Source: Plasmodium malariae
Lineage: Eukaryota > Apicomplexa > Aconoidasida > Haemosporida > Plasmodiidae
NCBI RefSeq assembly: GCF_900090045.1
Contig: NC_041781.1
Coordinates: 1,782,001 to 1,846,000 of the forward strand
DNA: 64,000 bases
Direction of reading: 5' to 3'
Shown: positions 49,901-62,503 of the stretch, piece by piece
Layout: each line of letters starts with the position of its first letter
Numbering within the stretch: position 1 is the stretch's first letter
Translations under genes and position numbers: made by a program
Notes under the pieces: model-generated
Databases searched by the model: none
What the model saw: the letters and a program-made list of their open reading frames with translations, nothing else
What the model was told of the DNA's origin: nothing

Positions 49901-51766
49901 TTGTTAAATGATGCAATTGGCATGTTAACTAACGAAGCTGTTATGATAAATTGATGTAGTTTGCTTCTATTAAAAGCAACGCATGAACGAATAATTACTT
50001 AGAATGCCAACTAGATTTAAAAGGTGCACATAAAAAACTTGGTCCCCACTAAATTCGTTGTAATACTTTACAAAATGGTAATAATTTATATAAACGTCAA
50101 ATGGGTTGGTGCTTATCTGATCAGAAAATTTAGTTTGTTCAAACTGGTAGTTATATTTATCATAAAATTGTATATTCATCTCATTTTGGTCTTTAAATTT
50201 TGGTCCTTCATATATATTACATGTTATATGATTTTCTTTACACATAAATTGAAAAAATTTTTCCCTCAAATGGTCTACTTCTAGTAGTATTTGTATATTT
50301 AAATTTAATTTAGATGCATTTATATATAACTCCATTTGATATTTATTAAAGTTATGAATTAAAAATTCTAGTATTGAACATTCTTCAGATGTTGACATAA
50401 TATTATCATTTAAATATTGTTTTCTTCTTTTTATATAACTTCCATATGTATTCTCATTATCGCAATTTAAGTCTAACACTTTAAACCTGTCCGATTCATT
50501 AAAACGTAGGATACTTAGCCAGCTATGAAACCTTAAATTACCTTGATCGAAATATTGGTTGTAATTCTTGAGGGCTAGTTTCAAAATCATAAAGTGCCCC
50601 AACGCTGCACAGAAAAAAAAAAAAAAGAGGATGAAAATTGGGAGAAATGAATAGAAGATGTTCATTGATATCACTGATGGAGGCTCACACATGGACGCGT
50701 AACAGATGATTGTAAAAACGAGAGATGGGCAGGAAAAGGAAAGAGAAGAAAAGATAGAACGAAATAGCGATGAAAAAATGAAGAAAGAGCGATGAAAAAA
50801 TGAAGAAAGAGCGACGAAAAAATGACAAAAAAAACGACAAAAGAGTAACAAAGCAAAGCTACAGCTGAGTGGTTGATGCAAGAGTGGATGGTTACCCATG
50901 TAATGAGACCCGATTATGTTAAACACTCCAATGTTGTAGCGATTTGCCAGATTGTCTAAGTTTTCCATAAACTGTATATTCGGTTGATATGTGAAGAGTA
51001 GATCTTCTTGGTTAATTTTGTCCATATTTGCATCAATAGGCATATATAAAGAAATTTTCTCTTTAATATCTTTGCTTATATTTTCTATGTTTTCTTTATT
51101 TTCTATACTTTCCTTATTTTCTATACTTTCCTTATTCTCTATACTTTCCTTATTTTCTATACTTTCCTTATTTTCAAGTATTAGTCTCTTCACAAAATAT
51201 GTATTCGTTTCCTTACCCTCATCACCCTTGTTATTCAGATCAGTTCTCTCCTTAGTAAAGAGGTTATTTAGTTCTAGTAAAGCTTCTTTATAATTATAAT
51301 TTTTTTTGTAAGATTTCATAGGTAATTGCATAAATTTTATAATTTTTAAAGTCCTTACAGTTAAAACCTTTTTTTTGATTAAATCTGATATGTTAACTTT
51401 ATAATTTATAGACACCTGTATCTTTAAAACATTTTCATATTTTATTATGTCCTCCGGTCCCGCATTAGGTGTAGGTACAAGATAAGTCTGTTCATCCCCA
51501 TTTTCAGTAATAAATTTTTTAACTTGAAATTTTGACAAATCGAAATATTGTTCGATCTCATGGTTTACTATAGGAATTTTCAATGTATCCTGATTTAACG
51601 TTTGCAATAACAGGTTTTCTAATAGTCCTAATTTGTCATATAACTCTTCATTGTTTATTATTTTTTTTAATTCATTGATGTTATCATTTTTGTAGGAGCA
51701 ATGTATATTTCTAGCTAAGATTGTTAGTATATAAATTATGATTGGTTGAATAAACCAAATTTTCAT
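45476..51766 (-). CDS. CLAG / RhopH1 family protein, probable CLAG9 ortholog (nine exons)
   Basis: Exons (minus, 5' to 3'): 51766-50896, 50604-49999, 49806-49753, 49458-49396, 49217-49146, 48894-48709, 48394-48236, 47771-47005 and 46816-45476. All boundaries are GT/AG and all phases close, giving 1,372 residues. Nine exons and about 1,350 residues are typical of CLAG genes. A signal peptide ([20 protein letters not shown]) is followed by [17 protein letters not shown] sequence. Family-like stretches include [65 protein letters not shown] and KYGIIYG-like [11 protein letters not shown]. After these come the GYYNIFF-type start of the last exon, [18 protein letters not shown] (the likely membrane helix) and an acidic Ser/Thr/Glu tail. 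CLAGs join RhopH2 and RhopH3 in the rhoptry RhopH complex, which is secreted into the host cell and linked to nutrient-channel activity. CLAG9 is also linked to cytoadherence. CLAG9 is inferred from the neighbours. Confidence 0.93.
47980..48120. repeat. 9-base tandem repeat TTTATTTCG in a CLAG intron
   Basis: About fifteen copies of CGTTTATTT within the intron between exons 7 and 8 of the CLAG gene. It produces open Phe/Ile/Ser and Tyr/Phe/Val frames on the plus strand that are not genes. Confidence 0.92.
49490..49652. repeat. 14-base tandem repeat AAAAAGTGGAAAAT in a CLAG intron
   Basis: About eleven copies of AAGTGGAAAATAAA or AAGTGGAAAATTAA within the intron between exons 3 and 4. Confidence 0.92.
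51075..51172 (-). repeat. 18-base coding repeat (ESIENK) in CLAG exon 1
   Basis: Five tandem units coding for NKESIE with a last NKENIE, directly after RLILENKE. It expands a variable N-terminal part of the protein without breaking the frame. Confidence 0.9.
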
Positions 51767-54326
51767 TGTACAGAAATCCCTATTTACTTTATACATACAT
51801 TAATAAAAAATTATTCTTTTATACCTCAAAAGGTGCGGTAGTCATGTGCGCCCTTGCTGATAAAAAGGTAAGGTTATACATATGTGTGTATACACTTACA
51901 TATTTATATATATATATATTTATTTAAATCTATATGTAAATAGAGATTTACAAAAAGTACGAAGGTAAGTTAAAAACGGTAGGTACATAGCGATTCGCTG
52001 TTAATCCATATGACAACATGGGAAAAAATGGGGGAAAACGGAATAATACAAACGCATAAAAATATGTGTGTACGTGAGTATAAGCTTTTATGTTTGGGTA
52101 TACCTCTGCACTCGAGTTAGTGCGTTTTTAAGGCGTTCCTTTGATTAAGAAGTCTTTTTATTAAGCCTTAAGTTTTCCTATTTGCGTCTTCTTCCTTTTT
52201 ACTTTTTACCTCTTTCTTATTATTCCTTGCTTCTTACTTTTTACGTTTTACCTCTTTCTTTTTACTCCTTACTTCTTCCTTTTTCCTTTTTCCTTCTTGC
52301 GTCTTCTTTTTTTCTTTTTACTTTTACATGAATGTTTGTGGAAACACAATATTTATGGTTATGAGCTGCTGATGAAAAGGATTTTATTTTTTTGAGAAAA
52401 TTTACAATTTGAAATATACAATTTTGGCTGTAATTCATTTTTTTTTTCTTTTTTTTTACCTCATTTAGCATATATTCCTTTATTTTTTTATCTTTATATA
52501 TTTTATTATGATTACACTTTGTCTTCTTTTATTTTTCTTTGTATTTTCTTTAATTTTAATTTTAATTTTTTTTTTTTTTTTTTTTAGTAGTATATCGCAA
52601 TAGGATATAAAATTGCTTTTGGTTCATTAGAACTACTCTGTAATTCGTTTATGACACACTGAAGAAAACGAACAAAAAGCAAAAAATGCACCATTAAAAG
52701 AACAGAAAAGTAAAAAATATGCAACATTTTAAAAAAAAAAAAAAAAAAGAGAGGCATATGATTTTAGATTAAAACCTTTAATTAATAAAAAAAAAAAAAA
52801 AAAAAAAAATATTATACTTCGTATGTATTTTACTATTTTGTTGTATATATATATTTATATATATATGCATGTTATATGTATATATTTGCATACATAAAAG
52901 ATGTTTCTAAGGAATGAAATATGCACAGCTATATGATTACCCATTTTATATTTATCGATGGTAAATAAATAGTGCACTTTTTATGTATTTTAATTTTTCT
53001 TTTGAATAAGATTAAAAAGCGTGCATATAATGATACGTAATTACTATGTTTTTATTTTTTGACACATTTTGTATGTCCAAAAGATTAATGAAAATATAAT
53101 TGCACATTTTTTTTTTGCAGCAAAATTTTTTATAAAACTTATTTTTGCATAAAGGGAAGTATGTATATATATATATATATATATGCATATATATATATGC
53201 ATATTCTTTTTTGAAAAAGGAAACAAATACTTAAATACTACCACTTTGGAAAATCATCATTTTTACATAAATTAGGCGAAGCGTTAAAATTTGTGTTATG
53301 CATACATAACAGAATGACAGAAACTAACGTACCAACTAAGTATACATAGATATATATATATATACAAAATACACAATATGGTGGTAAAAAATATATAACA
53401 ATACTTCTTCTGAAGTACATTAAAGTTTCGTAAAAATGTAAACAAACAGACAAGCAGATAAACGATAAAACAAACGGACGCACATATTCATGTGTCTGCT
53501 TTTGTATCCTTTTTGAAGTTAATTATTAGTTTAGATTGAAGTTACGACTTTTTTTATTTTTACCTTTTTAAACTTGGAAAAATACTACCTTTCTTCCATT
53601 TGCGCAATGTTGATTTTTATTTTTACAAAAAAGGAAAAAGGGAAAAGTTAGTAAGCGTTTACATAGTGATGTTATCCTTTGTTACTTGAAGTCTTCTAGG
53701 ACGAGTGTTGTCCTGTGTCTATATGTGGTGTGTAGCAGTGTATTTTTTTTTTTTTTTTTTTTTTTGTAATTCTGTCATTTTGAGCTGAGCAACTGCGTTA
53801 TTATTCGTCTAATTTTTCCTTTTACATTTTTTAATTCTTAAAATATTAAGTCATAAAAAAAAAAAAGGAATTATTTTGAAAATAAAGTGAAAATTTTTGA
53901 AGCAGTGAGGAGAATAAGTTTATGAAGCTTTGTTACGCTTGTTACGTATATATATGTAGAAATATATGTTTATATATTTATGTACACCCATGTGTGTTGT
54001 ATGCGTTTTCAGTTACGTGGTGTTACTTGTATATTTTATATCTAAATTGTAAATAATAAAGATATTATTCAGTTGTTTGAAGTAGTTTATTTTTTTGTAA
54101 AATTTTTATGGGATTTCTCTCCATTTTCAATACATGCAGTGTCATTTCTTTTTCTTTTTCTGTCCATATAAGTTAAATATGTGAAGCATAAGAAAAAAAA
54201 AAAAAATAATAAAGGGCTGGATGCGTTTTACCTTTGCGAGTTGCGTTTATCTGCCTATTAAAAGGAAATTTACACATACATGTACATTCGTACATACATA
54301 CATACATACGTATATATTTATGCATA

Positions 54327-54375
<49 letters not shown>

Positions 54376-54461
54376 GGAGTATTGTATTATCCATTGTGGT
54401 CAACAAAAATGAAAACTTCTTACATGTTACCCTAACATTTCAAAGCTAATATTTTAGCTAG

Positions 54462-54494
<33 letters not shown>

Positions 54495-55388
54495 TGTAAT
54501 AAATAATATATAAATATAAGAATGATAATTCAAATAAAGAACGATGGCATTTTCTAAGCATGTCGCAGACTCTATATTCTAGACAAATGTACAAGCAAAA
54601 CAAGAAAGAGACAATTAAAATTTCTTACAAAGTACAGTATTTTTATAGTATTAATCTTTCTTCTTTTAATTGTAATCTACTTTATAATTCAAAATTAAAT
54701 AAATACTCAACTGTACCTATGTTATATGGCTTCCTCAAATATGTTTTGTTAAACCGTTTGTTTATCATTAACTTCAAAATACGAATTTTTTTAAGTACTC
54801 CGTCAATTTAAATTAAGCAGAACAGCATAAATTTATGTACGTACGTATATATGGATGTAAGGATGTATGTATTGTACGTGTGTAATGAAGGTAGGGTAAA
54901 ATTTAAAAATGATGCTTCAAAAATTGGTATATAAATTAACTGGAGAGCCTAAACAGGCTTCAATATTTTTCCAATGAGAGAGGAAAAGAAATAAAAGAAA
55001 GGAAAATGTATATAATATATTTTTATTATTCCAGAATATTTAATTTTAGAAACAGATAAAATGCATGCTAAAAAGCGAGCTAACTGGTAGTAGGGGGGCT
55101 CCGAAACTGCAGATGACGAAATGATGAAAAGATAAAGTGAAGTAAAAGACGAAACAAAAAAATAAATAATAATTATAATTAAGCATTGAATAAAAACATA
55201 TATTTGCGTTCATCCCAAAATTTAGAAATCGGATTACTACTTAAATATATCATCAAAAAATCGTATCTTGGGCGAACATGCTGGTGCTCATTTTTGAGCT
55301 TTCTACGCATTGCCGATAACCGGATTGGCTAACATAACAAACACAAAAGAATTAATATATGAAATACTTTAACAAATGAGTTTTAATG

Positions 55389-55435
<47 letters not shown>

Positions 55436-55663
55436 TTATTTTTAGCTAACGAAACAAAAAAAAAAAAAATAAAAATAAAAAAACAAAAAAAAAAAAAAGC
55501 AAACAAACAAAGACATAGGAGTGTAGCACCGATAGGCGTGTGCTTTTATATAGTTTTATTTTTTTAAGAAAACATAGAAAAAGAAGTACACAGTGGTATA
55601 TATAAACATATACACACACGTGCACATCTCTGAATGGACGGTATATGCATGTAAGCATATATC

Positions 55664-55723
<60 letters not shown>

Positions 55724-55964
55724 TACAACTAGCTTCAGTGTAATTATGGACACCGTCGATCGCTATGCTTATTTTCCTGTTTAATGGTGCCTCTGAATAG
55801 GGTTCGGCGCTTCCCTATTCATGTGTAGCCATTCATTTTCCCCTTCTTAATTGTACTATGCTTTTAAAGTTTATCTCGTTTTTGTTATATGTCTGTCCAA
55901 CTGATGGTGCTTCTAATAGTCGCTTATGTTTTATGCGTGGATATATGCTTAAAACTTTGTTTTG
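51767..55964. other. intergenic region upstream of CLAG
   Basis: This should hold the CLAG promoter and the 3' UTR of the REX1-like gene. An ATG-started 83-codon frame at 54560-54811 (MSQTLYSRQMYKQNKKETIK...) has no other support and is of a length expected by chance. (TA)n tracts lie at 54324-54348, 55391-55432 and 55668-55717, and poly-A/T runs are frequent. Confidence 0.6.
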
Positions 55965-57650
55965 TTAACAATTAATCTTTTGTTCCATGCGTTTTATCTC
56001 TGGAATTATTATAACTCCTGTATCTGGAAGTTTTACTTCTTCTCCCGTTCCTCCATTTTTTACTTGCTGAAACGTCTTTTCTAGTTTGTCCCGAAAGAAT
56101 TGCAATTTTTTTTGAATACCTTGTAACTGTTCTGTAAGTTGTTGTTCTTGTTGTTTTTTTGTAGTGTGCATTCTGTTGAGTTCTTTATGTAATATTTGAT
56201 GGATAGCTTTTTCTTGTTGTTGTTTATATTTATCTTGGATTGTCATATATTCATTTTGTTCTTCTCTATTAGCAGATTCATTTTTATTTTGTTCTTCTTT
56301 CAACACTTCAAGTTGTTTTTCAATTTTCTTTATCTGTTCTTGTACATCTTTTAGCTCTTGTACTGTATCTTGTTCTTTTTTTTCATTTTCTTTACATTTA
56401 TTCTGTAGTTTAGCCAACTTCAAATATTTTTCTAACCCCTGCATGTTGTCATTTGCACCGCCATTTTCGATATCGTCTTCTTCTCCTTCTTCTTCTTCCT
56501 TGTTTTTATTTTTCCTACCATGTAAAATATTTTCCAACAGCTGTCTGTCATCTATGTTGCTTTTTTTTGGAAAAATTGAATGAATTGATGGCTCTGTAGC
56601 TCCTATGGTATCTTTTACAATTTGTGTAATTTCTTTTTTAAAATTTTTCTTAAATTCTTTTTTTATTTCTCTTTTTAATTTATTTTTTAATTCTTTTCTT
56701 ACTTCCTTTTTCATCTGTTCACGCATTTTTTTATATTTTTCATCTTTATCATCATCATCATCATCATCATTATTATTAAGATAATTATTTTTATTGATAT
56801 CATTGTCTTCATCATCGTCATCATCATCATCTTCATAAGCATAAATCTCATAAGCCTCATCATCTGAATCGTCATCTGAGTCATCGTCTGAACTTACGTT
56901 CAGTTTATAATCTCCTGCGTAAGGCACTAGACTATTTCTCGTAGGGGATGGGAAATTTGTTGCACCGTAACTAGGAGGCCTTCCATAAGCGGAATTCTGG
57001 GATGTATGATATTGCTGAATTTCCTTTTGCTTATTTAAACCAGATATTAACCCATTTCCCTTCCACAATTTATGTGCGTAGTCTGTTATGTGTGTTTTAC
57101 CACTAAAAACATCTTCAATACTGAACTTATTTTTATTCTCAGGTATTGCAGACTGCATTGTCAGCATGTAATTTCTCCTTGGTTGTTGAACGCTGTTTTT
57201 ATTGAAATACTTATATTTAAAAAAAAAAAAAAAAAAAAAATAAGTTCATTAATACTGTTGTTGGAATATATATGCATGTTTGTTAAAATGGGCTATTTTA
57301 TGTATATAAACGGAAAAAAATTAGAAATAAAGGGGCATAAAATGGAATTAATTGGTATAAGAATGCACAAATAGGAGTAAATCGACAAAAAAAGGGGGAG
57401 TCTATACCACTACACGCAGTTAAAGTCGTAAAAAAAAAAAAATGTTCCTTACCCAATCATACGCCTTCCTGAAGGAATTTACAACATACACTAGAGTAAT
57501 GTAAAAAAAAATAAAAGGAGAAAATAATTTATGTTTTGCAATAATCTCTTGGGGACTACCATATTGTAGGCTCATAATACTAAAACCACTTCCTATAACT
57601 TGCGCATTGCTGTTATGACCATTGTTGACAACACCATTAACTATAACCAT
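55965..57650 (-). CDS. REX1-like protein: N-terminal hydrophobic segment and coiled coil (two exons)
   Basis: Exon 1 is 57650-57453 (66 codons, MVIVNGVVNNGHNS...), ending TGG before GTAAGG. Exon 2 starts at 57209 in phase 0 (YFNKNSVQQPRRN) and ends at 55965, for 480 residues in all. A single hydrophobic stretch, LFSPFIFFYITLVYVV (residues 42-57), lies away from the N-terminus, the layout of PEXEL-negative exported proteins. There follow an Asp-rich region (about 172-235), a Lys/Glu helical stretch with KKE and KRE repeats (about 226-270), a Glu-run linker and a Gln/Glu/Lys coiled coil (about 325-455). P. falciparum REX1, a Maurer's-cleft protein needed for cleft shape and adhesin transport, also has two exons, a hydrophobic segment near residue 40 and a central coiled coil, and sits between CLAG9 and REX2/ETRAMP. 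The name is therefore inference from architecture plus position. Confidence 0.72.
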
Positions 57651-57914
57651 ATTTTTTTATTAAAAGAGTATATTTTTTATTATTTTATTTTTTCCCATAA
57701 TTTTTTTTTTTCATTTAATGAGGAGAGTTATTTATTATTTGTCATAATATTTTTATACATATGTATATCGACGAAAGGAAAAACATCGTTTCCCCACTTT
57801 CGTGAATGAACAAGCATATGTATATCAAAAAAAAAAAAAAAAAAAAAATGCTAAATAAATGGATTATACAAATCGCCAAACTGAAAGCATAATATTGTCA
57901 TGCAAATAGCATAA

Positions 57915-58085
57915 AAAAATATGTCGAATAAAAATTAGAATAAAAATAGAACAAAAATGCCGAATAAAAATTAGAACAAAAATGCCAAATAAAAATTAGA
58001 ACAAAAATGCCGAATAAAAATTAGAACAAAAATGCCGAATAAAAATTAGAACAAAAATGCCGAATAAAAATAGAACAAAAGTTCC
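57915..58085. repeat. tandem repeat, about 26-base unit AAAAATTAGAACAAAAATGC
   Basis: Six or seven copies of AAAAATTAGAACAAAAATGC followed by CGAAT or CAAAT, losing two bases in the last units. Confidence 0.9.
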
Positions 58086-58183
58086 AAATAAAAATAGAAT
58101 AAAAAAGTTAAACTATTTAGCATTAAAATATCAAATTATCAGCATAAAAATGTCATGCAAAAAAAAAAAAAAAAAAAAAATAT

Positions 58184-58228
<45 letters not shown>

Positions 58229-59411
58229 ACAAAATAGCATTGTCTTCTTTCTTAATTTTTATAAAAAATTAATAATTAGCAAATCAGAAGAGTTCTAAAA
58301 ATAAAAGAACAAAAAGATATAAAAGGAAAAAAAAAATTTATTCTTTGAGAATGTTTCTCTTTAATATGCTCTTCAAATAAATTTGAGAATTTCTTTTATT
58401 TTACTAATATAATAATAAAATCATGTAATAAAATATAAACCTTATTCGGGACAAATTATGTAGATCAATCTGGAAAGAAGTAATTTAAAAATTTTTTTTT
58501 TTTTTTTTTTTCATATTTTTATTTTATAAATAATAAATATAATTATAAATATATATATACCCCGAGGATGCAGAGAAAATGTAATTTGAATATATATAAC
58601 ATGTATAAAATAATATAATAAAAAAAAAAATTAAAAAAATGGAGAAACATCTATTTTTGTTATATTTTTGAATACAAAATGTACTATATTATTTTATCCT
58701 TTGCAACATTTGTCTATTATCTGTAATTCAAAATAATTTAGCTTTTTATATGTATATGACTGTTTTAAAAAAAATAGACCTGAATGAGAAAAATAAATAT
58801 TACTTATATGCAACATCTTTAGAATGAAATGAAAATATAGAATATATAAGCCCATAATATAAAAAACATGAATTCACTTATGTATTTTGTATTTATGTAT
58901 ACATATACATATATATAATTTATTATATATAAAAAAATAAAAAATATAAATAAATAATTCATGTTTTATTATATAATAAATTTACACAAGGAAATCAGAT
59001 TTTATTAAATTTCAGTATGCACTAATTAATTTTTTAAAATTGAACAAGAAATAAATATGAATTAAATATATTATATACATTTTCATTTATCTCTGTTATA
59101 ACATTCATTCGATATAATTTATAACGTATAATTTTGAAAAACATAAGAAAAGTACTCAAATAAAAAAAAAGAAATATATATTTAAATATTACAAAAATAT
59201 GAGTGTTCACTATATATTATGCATATATATATTTATTTATCTATATAAATTTATTACCTATTCGTTTATGCGATAATTGAGGTTTTGTCTATTCATAACT
59301 AATTCACGCTAATTATAAATTGCAATAAAATTTTCTTAACCTATTCTGTAATACTCTTTTTTTATATGAAAAATATTCATCTTATTTTTTATAAAAAATA
59401 TTTCAATTACT

Positions 59412-59537
59412 TCATGAGAAGGCCGTTCCAGGTAGTTGAATATGTATGGCACCACCAATGCTGTTATTACTTATGGGCCGAAATAATCTTAAAGGTTTGC
59501 TGCCGAATGATATATGTAAATATTTTTTGTGCTGCAT
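59412..59537 (-). CDS. tiny ORF in a GC-richer island, uncertain
   Basis: A 41-codon ATG-started frame reads MQHKKYLHISFGSKPLRLFR, then PISNNSIGGAIHIQLPGTAF, and ends TGA. The DNA is noticeably richer in G+C than its surroundings and the residue mix is unlike random A/T-rich translation. The plus strand is also open across the same island (MRRPFQVVEYVWHHQ...). It could be a small gene, one exon of a gene such as the missing REX2-type locus, or a non-coding RNA. No family is recognised. Confidence 0.3.
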   Translation of the reverse strand: MQHKKYLHISFGSKPLRLFRPISNNSIGGAIHIQLPGTAFS

Positions 59538-60113
59538 GTTTATAAATCTTTATATTACTATCTTTTAAAGCAATTTTCGATAAACTTGAATTTTTATGTT
59601 ATGTAAAAACCACCTATGAGTATTATTTACCCGAGTTTAACCCCTTATAAGTATTATTATTATTACTATTGTTACTATTATTATTATTTATTTTTATTTT
59701 TTTTTCCAGTTTATGACCATAATGTTTATTTTACATATTAACTACTTAATATAAACTATACCCTTATAGGAATTGAAAAAAAAGGGGCACACAGATTTTC
59801 CATATAACGAAAAATGGTAATAAAAAAAAAAAAAAAGAACTGCTAAGTTATTAATCAAAAGTGATAAGGGTTCCAAAGTTTCCCCTCGTCACATGTATAT
59901 ATATATATATATATATATATAAATTATATACATATTATGTAAATGTATGAAGATGAACATGTAAATGTCTCTCTATACTACTACATCACAATTAAGGTAA
60001 AAGTTGGGGGCTCCATTTTTATCCTTTCGGTATTTTACTTTTTACAAAAACGAATTTTTGTTATCTGCGTTTATCATATTTTATTACTAACTTTTAACAT
60101 CTTGGTTAAGATA

Positions 60114-60314
60114 TTAAAATAAATATAGAATGTTGTTACGTGGGATAAATTTTTTTATGATAGTGAAAAAAATAATACTCGTAGTAACAAAAAAGTACAT
60201 ATCATATGTCGAAGTTATAATGTTAGGGCAATAAAACAGGGTTTTGAAAAAAAATAAAATAAAAATAAGGCCTATAAAAGCTTCTCTTGCTTTTTTTTCG
60301 TTTGGTCTTAGCAT
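60114..60314 (-). CDS. small two-span hydrophobic ORF, uncertain
   Basis: An ATG-started 66-codon frame begins MLRPNEKKAREAFIG, with hydrophobic stretches at about residues 13-26 and 40-54 and a basic end (KKFIPRNNILYLF). The charged N-terminus before the first span looks protein-like, and many small exported or membrane proteins of this region have this size. A frame of this length can arise by chance in such DNA, so support is weak. Confidence 0.28.
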   Translation of the reverse strand: MLRPNEKKAREAFIGLIFILFFFKTLFYCPNIITSTYDMYFFVTTSIIFFTIIKKFIPRNNILYLF

Positions 60315-61027
60315 ATATTGATAAAACAACTGTGTTTATGTTATGCACCTTTTCATTTTCATTTTCATATATCATTTGTCATATGTTATTTGTAATTTGT
60401 GCTTTCTTATTTCTCTTTTCGGTTTTGTCCCTTTTTTATATGTGCAAAATTAACACATGAAAAGGATATGGAAAATAAGAAAAAAAAAAAAAAGACATAT
60501 CATGATAAATAATAACAAACATTAAAGGAATTAAAAATACTATAAAACTTATAAAAATTATAATTATATTTGTATTTGTTCTTGAAATGTCCACATTTTT
60601 ATAAATAGGATAATTAATTACTTGCTAATAAAAAAGAATGGCAAGAGAGAAAGGAATAATATTTGTTGTTATGTCTTATGCATTACTTCAAACAACACCG
60701 ATACATAATGTAAAATGAAAAAGAATTATTTAAAAGGAACACGCAAGAAAACAAATTTTAACATTAACCTTGTTTTTATTATATGAAAGGAAAAAAAAAA
60801 AAGAAAAATTTTAACGCAAAATTAAATGCAAAATTAAAGAACAATAATAATGAAAATTCTGTGGAAAAATTAAAAATTCACTTAAAAAAAAAAATATTTA
60901 TCTATATTTCTGCAATTTTGAATTAACGTGCAGTGGGCGTCCTTTTTTTTACTTTCCTTTTCGTTTTGTATTCTTGTAAATTAGCTGCTTTTCTTTTTGT
61001 AGTTTTACTTTTTTACTTTTTTACTTT

Positions 61028-61220
61028 TTAGGCATGTTTATCCTCTTCATCATCCGCTTCTTTTCCTTCTCCTTCTTTTGTTTGTTCCTTTTGTCGTTCT
61101 CCACTGCTTGTAGATCTGGGAGTTATTACCCATGTCTTCATTTATCCGCTGTGCAACACCTCAATTCAACGGCGAGACTCATCACCTAGCTTATCTTTTT
61201 CATCTGACTTGTAGTATGTT
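61028..61220 (-). pseudogene. GC-richer coding-like remnant or lone last exon with acidic tail
   Basis: On the minus strand, 61141-61028 reads MKTWVITPRSTSSGERQKEQ, then TKEGEGKEADDEEDKHA, and stops. This is a typical hydrophilic Plasmodium C-terminus. Just upstream, in the same direction, lies YYKSDEKDKLGDESRR, which ends in TGA. A CACAG acceptor at about 61150 would instead open RINEDMGNNSQIYKQWRTTK. The two-frame, two-stop pattern suggests either a final exon whose partners I missed or a decayed gene, perhaps a relative of the neighbouring ETRAMP or REX-type genes. Confidence 0.35.
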
Positions 61221-61264
61221 CAATTTATTAAAAATTTTAAATTAAATAATTACTCACGCACGCA

Positions 61265-61311
<47 letters not shown>

Positions 61312-61956
61312 CATTTAAGTAACGACAGGACAAAAAAAAGAAACGAAACGAACATAATATAAAATAATGGTCAATCTTCGTATAACATGCTGTATTGCTT
61401 TTTTATAAATACATTTCATGTAATTTATATCCCGCACATACAAATGCAAGAAAAGAGGTAATGGAAATTGTTTTAATTTATATATATTCGTAATTAGGAT
61501 AAAGCGTATATAATGGGCCTTTTTTAGATCCGATCATATCTATCAATGTAATAAGTGAATTATTACCTAGCTGTACAAGACGACTTAAATCGATATCTAT
61601 ATAAATATATTTTTTTTTTTTTAAATAAAACAACCAGTAAACATAAACACCTACATATGGAGTAAAGTCCATGTTGCATTATTAAACCTACGTAGATTTA
61701 ATGCACTTTTATAAATAAATGGATAAATTTTTTTTAAAAATAATCAAAGGCAAAGGCGTTAAATTCACGAAGACTAGTTTCTATTTTTTAACAAGAAAAA
61801 TAAGTCGTATATCTATATCTATATATCTATATATATATATATATATCTATATCTATATATATATATGTAAACGTACACATTCGTCCATGCTTGTATAAAA
61901 ATGGGTGCGTGTACATAAAACGAACCTTCTCTCTATTTATTATTAATTTTTTTGAC

Positions 61957-61959
<3 letters not shown>

Positions 61960-61995
<36 letters not shown>

Positions 61996-62013
61996 TATAT
62001 ATACACATATATA

Positions 62014-62047
<34 letters not shown>

Positions 62048-62147
62048 TACACATATATATATATATATATATATATGTGTATATATGTGTATATATGTGT
62101 ATATATGTGTATATATGTGTATATATGTGTATATATGTGTATATATA
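61960..62147. repeat. (TA)n / CACATATA - TGTGTATA array forming an inverted repeat
   Basis: The left half carries ACACATATAT units, the right half about seven TGTGTATATA units, with (TA)n between. The halves are reverse complements and could fold into a hairpin more than 60 bp long. Frames across it are Tyr/Ile/His repeats, not genes. Confidence 0.88.
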
Positions 62148-62503
62148 TGGGTCATACATTCATCAATGAAACACTAAAAATTTTAGAAAACTACGGATAA
62201 AAAAAAAGAACGTTCATAAAATATAACGGGAAGGAAAAAAAAAAAAAAAAAAAAAAAAAAATAATCAAAATGCAAAAATCCTCAGATCACTACAGGTAAA
62301 ATAACATTTAATTCAGCACATATATACGTGTATATAATATATATATATATAAAGTACACGATGTACAAATAATATACATATATATACATTTACACATACA
62401 AGAAAAAACATAAAAACATCCATACAAATACATATATATACTCATTCGCTCATAATATATTATATACAAACATATAATTACAAAATGATAGGTATGCTTA
62501 TTT

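Larger units (their letters stand above)
57651..62503. other. interval between the REX1-like gene and the ETRAMP-type gene
   Basis: The REX1-like promoter must lie at its left. In P. falciparum REX2 would sit here, but no clear two-exon REX2 could be assembled. Three scraps are listed separately (59412, 60114 and 61028). It also contains a 26-base repeat, (TA)n at 58190-58224 and 61270-61309, and a TG/CA-TA inverted repeat at 61960-62147. Confidence 0.6.

Noticed and set aside
59480..59500. TTCGGCAGCA on the minus strand, like the 5' part of U6 snRNA
   Set aside because: Only about ten bases agree; the rest of U6 (ACAGAGA box, 3' stem) is absent.
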